Positions 6,651-9,453 of a stretch of 9,453 nucleotides of DNA are shown piece after piece. The stretch covers positions 1 through 9,453 of the forward strand of contig CAJYRH010000574.1 in NCBI GenBank assembly GCA_913776795.1. Reading direction: 5' to 3'. Within the stretch, counting starts at the first letter, position 1, and each line of letters begins with the position of its first letter. The notes under the pieces were generated by a model. The model searched no databases, was not told where the DNA came from, and was given only the letters and a program-made list of their open reading frames with translations. Origin of the DNA: an uncultured Pseudorhodoferax sp. (GTDB lineage: Bacteria; Pseudomonadota; Gammaproteobacteria; Burkholderiales; Burkholderiaceae). Both the position numbers and the translations under genes were made by a program.

Positions 6651-7542
6651 ACCCACCGCCGCCGCCGCGCTGCACGGCGCCGAGCGCGCCGCCGCCACGC
6701 AACGCATCCAGGAGTTCGCCGCGGCGTCGCGGCGGGCGGCACGGCGCGAGGCGACCATCGTACTGGCCTGGCAGCTGGCCCTTTTCGCCAGCTTCATCGG
6801 CCTGTGGGAAGGGCTCACGCGCCTGCCCTGGTTCGTGGCCAACACCTTCCTCGATCCGTTCTTCGTGAGCCGGCCCTCGATGGTGCTGGAGCGGATCTAC
6901 GCCTGGACCTTCGGCGCCCAGGCCGGCTTCATCTGGCCGCACCTGGCCTCCACCGTCACGGCCACGCTGCTCGGGCTGGTGGTCTCGGTCGTCACCGGCT
7001 TCGTGTGCGGCCTGGGGCTGTCGCAAAGTCCGCGGCTGGCGCGCGTGCTGGGGCCGTTCATCACGGGCGCCAACTCGCTGCCGCGCATCGCCTTCGTGCC
7101 GCTCATCACCATGATCTTTGGCCTGGGCCTGCTGTCCAAGGTGGTCACGGCCTGGTTCATCGTCTTCTTCCTGGTGTTCTTCAACACCTTCAAGGGCGGC
7201 CAGAGCATCGAGCCCCACCTGATCAACTTCTGCCGCACGCTGGGCGCTTCGCGCACCCACCTGCTGTGGAGCGTGCGGGTGCCCTACGTGATGGGCTGGA
7301 TGTTCGCGGCGCTGCCGAACGCGGTGGCCTTCTCGCTGATCGGTGTGGTGATCTCGTAGTTCGTCGGCTCGGACCAGGGCATGGGCTACTTGATCATCAC
7401 CTCGCTGTCGACGCTGAACGCGAGCGACATGTTCGCCACGATCACGCTGCTGTCCATCCTGGGCATCGTGCTGGTCTCGGCCATCCGCCACGTCGAGCGC
7501 CGGCTGATGCGCTGGACACCCGAATTCCGCGATGCCGCCTGA
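6640..7542 (+). pseudogene. ABC importer permease (SsuC/TauC family) interrupted by an in-frame TAG
   Basis: The start ATG at 6640 has a perfect AAGGAGG ribosome site (6627-6633, six bases away). The reading frame encodes 239 residues, then TAG at 7357-7359, then 60 more sense codons to a TGA at 7540-7542. Before the stop the protein shows a helix at about 38-59, one at 104-127, helices across 137-181, the permease coupling loop (INFCRTLGASRTHLLWSVRVPYV, about 195-217) and a further helix ending LIGVVIS. After the stop the same frame reads FVGSDQGMGYLIITSLS and a last hydrophobic helix (MFATITLLSILGIVLVSAI), exactly as in intact relatives, where VISEFVGS is usual. One G-to-T change (GAG to TAG) would explain it. 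The product as written lacks its final helix and is probably inactive. Sequencing error or stop-codon suppression remain possible. The substrate-binding protein, ATPase and cupin around it are intact. Confidence 0.88.
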
Positions 7543-7584
7543 ACCGCGCACCGCCCACCACCCCTTCACACGCAGGAGCAACCC

Positions 7585-7983
7585 ATGACCACCACGCTGC
7601 AAAAGCCCCGCGAGACCGAGCCGACCATCGGTGGCTCGATCTACATCAAGCCCGACACCATGGAGTGGAAGCCTACGCGCTTCGAGAAGGTGTCGATCAA
7701 GGTCCTCTACGAGAACGCCGCGCAGGGCGAGATGACCTGCCTGCTGAAGCTGGAGCCGGGGGCCTTCATCCCGTTCCACAAGCACCCCGAGCTGGAACAG
7801 ACCTACGTGCTGAGCGGCTCGGTGGAGAACCACGACGGCGTGGCCCTGCAGGGTGACTACATCTGGCGCAAGCCCGGCTCGTTCCACGACAACCGCTCGG
7901 ACACCGGCGCCCTGGTGCTTGCGGTGTACCGCAAGCCGAACATCTTCTTCCACGACACCACCGGCGAGACGGCCGGCTTCTAG
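7585..7983 (+). CDS. Small single-domain cupin protein, last gene of the importer cluster
   Basis: This 132-residue protein carries the first cupin motif precisely: Gly59, His65, His67, Glu71 and Gly78 in GAFIPFHKHPELEQTYVLSG. The second motif is near-canonical in GDYIWRKPGSFHDN, with His101 as the fourth likely metal ligand. It resembles the ChrR-like/acetylacetone-dioxygenase-like small cupins that bind Fe, Mn or Zn. It has no signal peptide and is presumably cytoplasmic. The start is fixed by AGGAG at 7574-7578, six bases upstream. It lies 42 bases after the permease frame and is probably in the same transcript. A dioxygenase, isomerase or ligand-sensing role towards the imported compound is plausible but inferred; no reaction can be named. 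The interrupted permease upstream could reduce its expression by transcriptional polarity. Confidence 0.88.
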   Translation: MTTTLQKPRETEPTIGGSIYIKPDTMEWKPTRFEKVSIKVLYENAAQGEMTCLLKLEPGAFIPFHKHPELEQTYVLSGSVENHDGVALQGDYIWRKPGSFHDNRSDTGALVLAVYRKPNIFFHDTTGETAGF

Positions 7984-7984
7984 T

Positions 7985-8024
7985 GGCCAGGCTGCAGCAA
8001 CTTCAGCAACTGCAGCCCAAGGCC
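7985..8024. terminator. Hairpin just after the cupin stop (possible terminator)
   Basis: GGCTGCAG (7990-7997) pairs with CTGCAGCC (8010-8017) across a 12-base loop, with an outer GGCC/GGCC pair (7985-7988, 8021-8024) after a small internal loop. It begins two bases after the cupin stop. There is no T tract, so Rho-independent termination is uncertain; it may stabilise the transcript end. Confidence 0.35.
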
Positions 8025-8035
8025 TGCGGGCCCAC

Positions 8036-8052
8036 CGCGCCGACACGGCGCG
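8036..8052. terminator. Short G/C hairpin in the convergent gap (possible terminator)
   Basis: CGCGCCG (8036-8042), loop ACA, CGGCGCG (8046-8052) forms a 7-bp stem. It lies between the convergent cupin and iron permease genes and could act on either strand, but it lacks a T tract in both directions. The rest of the 219-bp gap (7984-8202) shows no recognisable gene. Confidence 0.25.
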
Positions 8053-8202
8053 CGGCGCGGCAGAGGGTGCGGATGCGGTCCTGTACTGCGTCGGAGGCGA
8101 CGACGGTGTCCGTGCAGTGCTGCGGGGCGAAACTGCCGCGCAGCCGGCGCTGGGACATCTCCAGCCTGGTGACGCGGCTGCCCTGACGGCCGCCGTAGGC
8201 GT

Positions 8203-9453
8203 TCAGCGCTTGCTGCGCAGCGTGCGGCTCAGCAGCACCACGGGCAGCAGCCCGACCAGCACCAGCGCCAACGAGGGCAGGGCGGCCTCGCCCAGCCGCT
8301 CGTCGCGGGCCAGTTGGTAGGCCACCACGGCCAGCGTGTCGGTGTTGAACGGGCGCAGCACCATGGTGGCGGGCAGCTCCTTCATGACGTCCACGAACAC
8401 CAGCAGCGCCGCCGCCGCGGCCGAGCGCTGCAACAGCGGCCAGTGCACGCGCGCCATGAGCCCCAGGCCCCCCGTGCCCAGCATGCGGGCCGAGTCGTCG
8501 AAGCTCTGCGGGATGCGCGCGTAGCCGCTCTGCATGGACTGCAGCGCCACCGCGCAGAAGCGCACCAGGTAGGCCCAGACGATGCCCAGCGCCGTCGCCG
8601 TGACCCAGTAGGCCGCGCCCAGCTGCGGCGCGGCCTGCTGCAGCCAGCCAACCGGCAGCAGCAGCCCGACCACAATCACCGCGCCCGGCACCGCATAGCC
8701 CAGGCCCACCAGCTGCACGGCGACGCGCTGCACGGTGCGCGGCGTGCAGCGCACGCAGAAGGCCAGGAACAGTGCCAGTGCCACGGCGAAGGCCGAGGTC
8801 AGCGCGCCCAGCCAGATGCTGTTCGTGGCCCACTGCACGAAGCGGTCCCAGGGCAACACCGACCAGTCGGCCGCCAGCGGCCGCAGCATGAAGGCCACCG
8901 GCAGCACGAAGCCCATCAGCACCGGGAAGACGCACAGCGCCTGCGCCAGCAGCTGGCGCCCGCCGGTCAGCACCAGCGGCCGGCCGTCGTGGCTGCCGGC
9001 GCGCCCGCGCGTGCTGGCGAAGCGCATGCGCGCTTGCGCGCGCTGCTCGTGTGCCAGCAGCACGACGAAGAAGACCAGCAGCATGGTCGCCAGCTGGGCC
9101 GCGGCGATGCGGTTGTCCATGGCCAGCCAGGCCTTGTAGATGCCGGCCGTGAAGGTCTGGATGCCGAAGTAGCTGGACACGCCGAAATCGGCCAGCGTCT
9201 CCATCAGCGCCAGCGCCGTGCCGGCCGCGATCGCCGGCCGCGCCATCGGGAGCGCCACCTCGCGCACGCGCCGGCCCAGCGGGGCGCCCAGCAGCCGCGC
9301 CGCTTCCATCAGGTGTGCTGCACGCTCGGCCAGCGCCGTGCGCGCCAGCAGGTAGACATAGGGGTACAGCGTGAAGGTGAACACCACGGCCGCGCCGCCC
9401 AGGCTGCGCACCTCGGGCAGCACGCGGCCGCGCAGGCCGAATGCCTCGCGCAG
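8203..9453 (-). CDS. Iron(III) ABC transporter permease, FbpB/SfuB-type two-domain (partial, N-terminus beyond right edge)
   Basis: The frame enters at the right edge (LREAFGLRG) and runs 416 residues to a TGA at 8203-8205. Two copies of the permease core are visible, as in the fused FbpB/SfuB permeases. The first has a coupling loop MEAARLLGAPLGRRVREVALPMARP (about 49-73) and DFGVSSYFGIQTFTAGIY (89-106). The second has DDSARMLGTGGLGLMARVHWPLL (319-341) followed by DVMKELPATMVLRPFNTDTLA (355-375), a signature of this family. Hydrophobic helices lie around 120-134, 168-190, 214-234, 246-267, 281-305, 345-356 and 391-408. It should move ferric iron (or a related cation) delivered by a periplasmic binding protein across the inner membrane. 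The GTG at 9423 is an internal Val, not a start, since the conserved frame continues upstream. The partner ATPase usually follows the permease but here the next gene is the convergent cupin, so ATPase and binding protein must lie elsewhere or beyond the right edge. Confidence 0.92.
   Translation of the reverse strand: MREAFGLRGRVLPEVRSLGGAAVVFTFTLYPYVYLLARTALAERAAHLMEAARLLGAPLGRRVREVALPMARPAIAAGTALALMETLADFGVSSYFGIQTFTAGIYKAWLAMDNRIAAAQLATMLLVFFVVLLAHEQRAQARMRFASTRGRAGSHDGRPLVLTGGRQLLAQALCVFPVLMGFVLPVAFMLRPLAADWSVLPWDRFVQWATNSIWLGALTSAFAVALALFLAFCVRCTPRTVQRVAVQLVGLGYAVPGAVIVVGLLLPVGWLQQAAPQLGAAYWVTATALGIVWAYLVRFCAVALQSMQSGYARIPQSFDDSARMLGTGGLGLMARVHWPLLQRSAAAAALLVFVDVMKELPATMVLRPFNTDTLAVVAYQLARDERLGEAALPSLALVLVGLLPVVLLSRTLRSKR

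Noticed and set aside
7357..7359. TAG read as pyrrolysine or another recoded residue
   Set aside because: Pyrrolysine use is not expected in this type of organism or in this permease family; a simple nonsense change from GAG is the economical reading.
6442..8046. 534-residue open frame on the minus strand opposite ATPase, permease and cupin
   Set aside because: It spans three conserved plus-strand genes and has shadow composition (RH/GD/QE repeats) with no recognisable domain.
8003..8935. Minus-strand 310-residue frame overlapping the iron permease and the convergent gap
   Set aside because: It is an alternative frame of the conserved FbpB-like gene with Ala/Gly/Arg-rich shadow composition; the part in the gap shows no family features.

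Overview
The window is high-GC DNA with dense genes, short intergenic gaps and strongly G/C-ending codons. Its gene content (a FadB-like beta-oxidation protein, two LysR regulators, a stand-alone second-type infA, and a taurine/nitrate-type ABC importer) fits a betaproteobacterium of the Burkholderiales, probably Comamonadaceae. The family assignment is inferred from protein style, not from a search.

Layout from left to right. At 1-908 (minus strand, cut by the left edge) is the N-terminal enoyl-CoA hydratase half of a FadB/FadJ-like multifunctional beta-oxidation enzyme. It is divergent from a LysR-type regulator at 1009-1908, and the 100-bp gap holds a perfect 8-bp inverted repeat. At 2003-2845 (plus) is a Tat-signal dienelactone-hydrolase-family protein. 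A 465-bp stretch with no convincing gene follows (2846-3310), containing one small ORF with an excellent ribosome binding site and a hairpin. At 3311-3553 is infA (translation initiation factor IF-1).

The core of the window is a co-directional cluster at 3726-7983: a second LysR regulator, a secreted NMT1/THI5-like substrate-binding protein, an ABC ATPase, an ABC permease and a small cupin. Start/stop overlaps and good ribosome binding sites tie the three transporter genes together. This looks like a regulated importer for a small organic compound, perhaps a sulfonate, aromatic acid or related molecule, with a cupin that may act on the compound or sense it. The substrate cannot be read from the sequence. 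The permease frame carries an in-frame TAG at 7357-7359, at the position where relatives normally have the Glu of an E-F-V-G motif. The remaining 60 codons downstream are intact and still look like the conserved last membrane helix. This points to a recent single-base nonsense mutation (or a sequencing error) that would disable the importer.

At 8203-9453 (minus strand, cut by the right edge) is an FbpB/SfuB-type two-domain iron(III) ABC permease, convergent with the cupin. The 219-bp gap between them has two hairpins that may serve as bidirectional terminators.

I see no rRNA, tRNA, CRISPR array, insertion sequence or prophage gene. The most notable observation is the interrupted permease in an otherwise well-preserved operon; I did not find a convincing new type of system.
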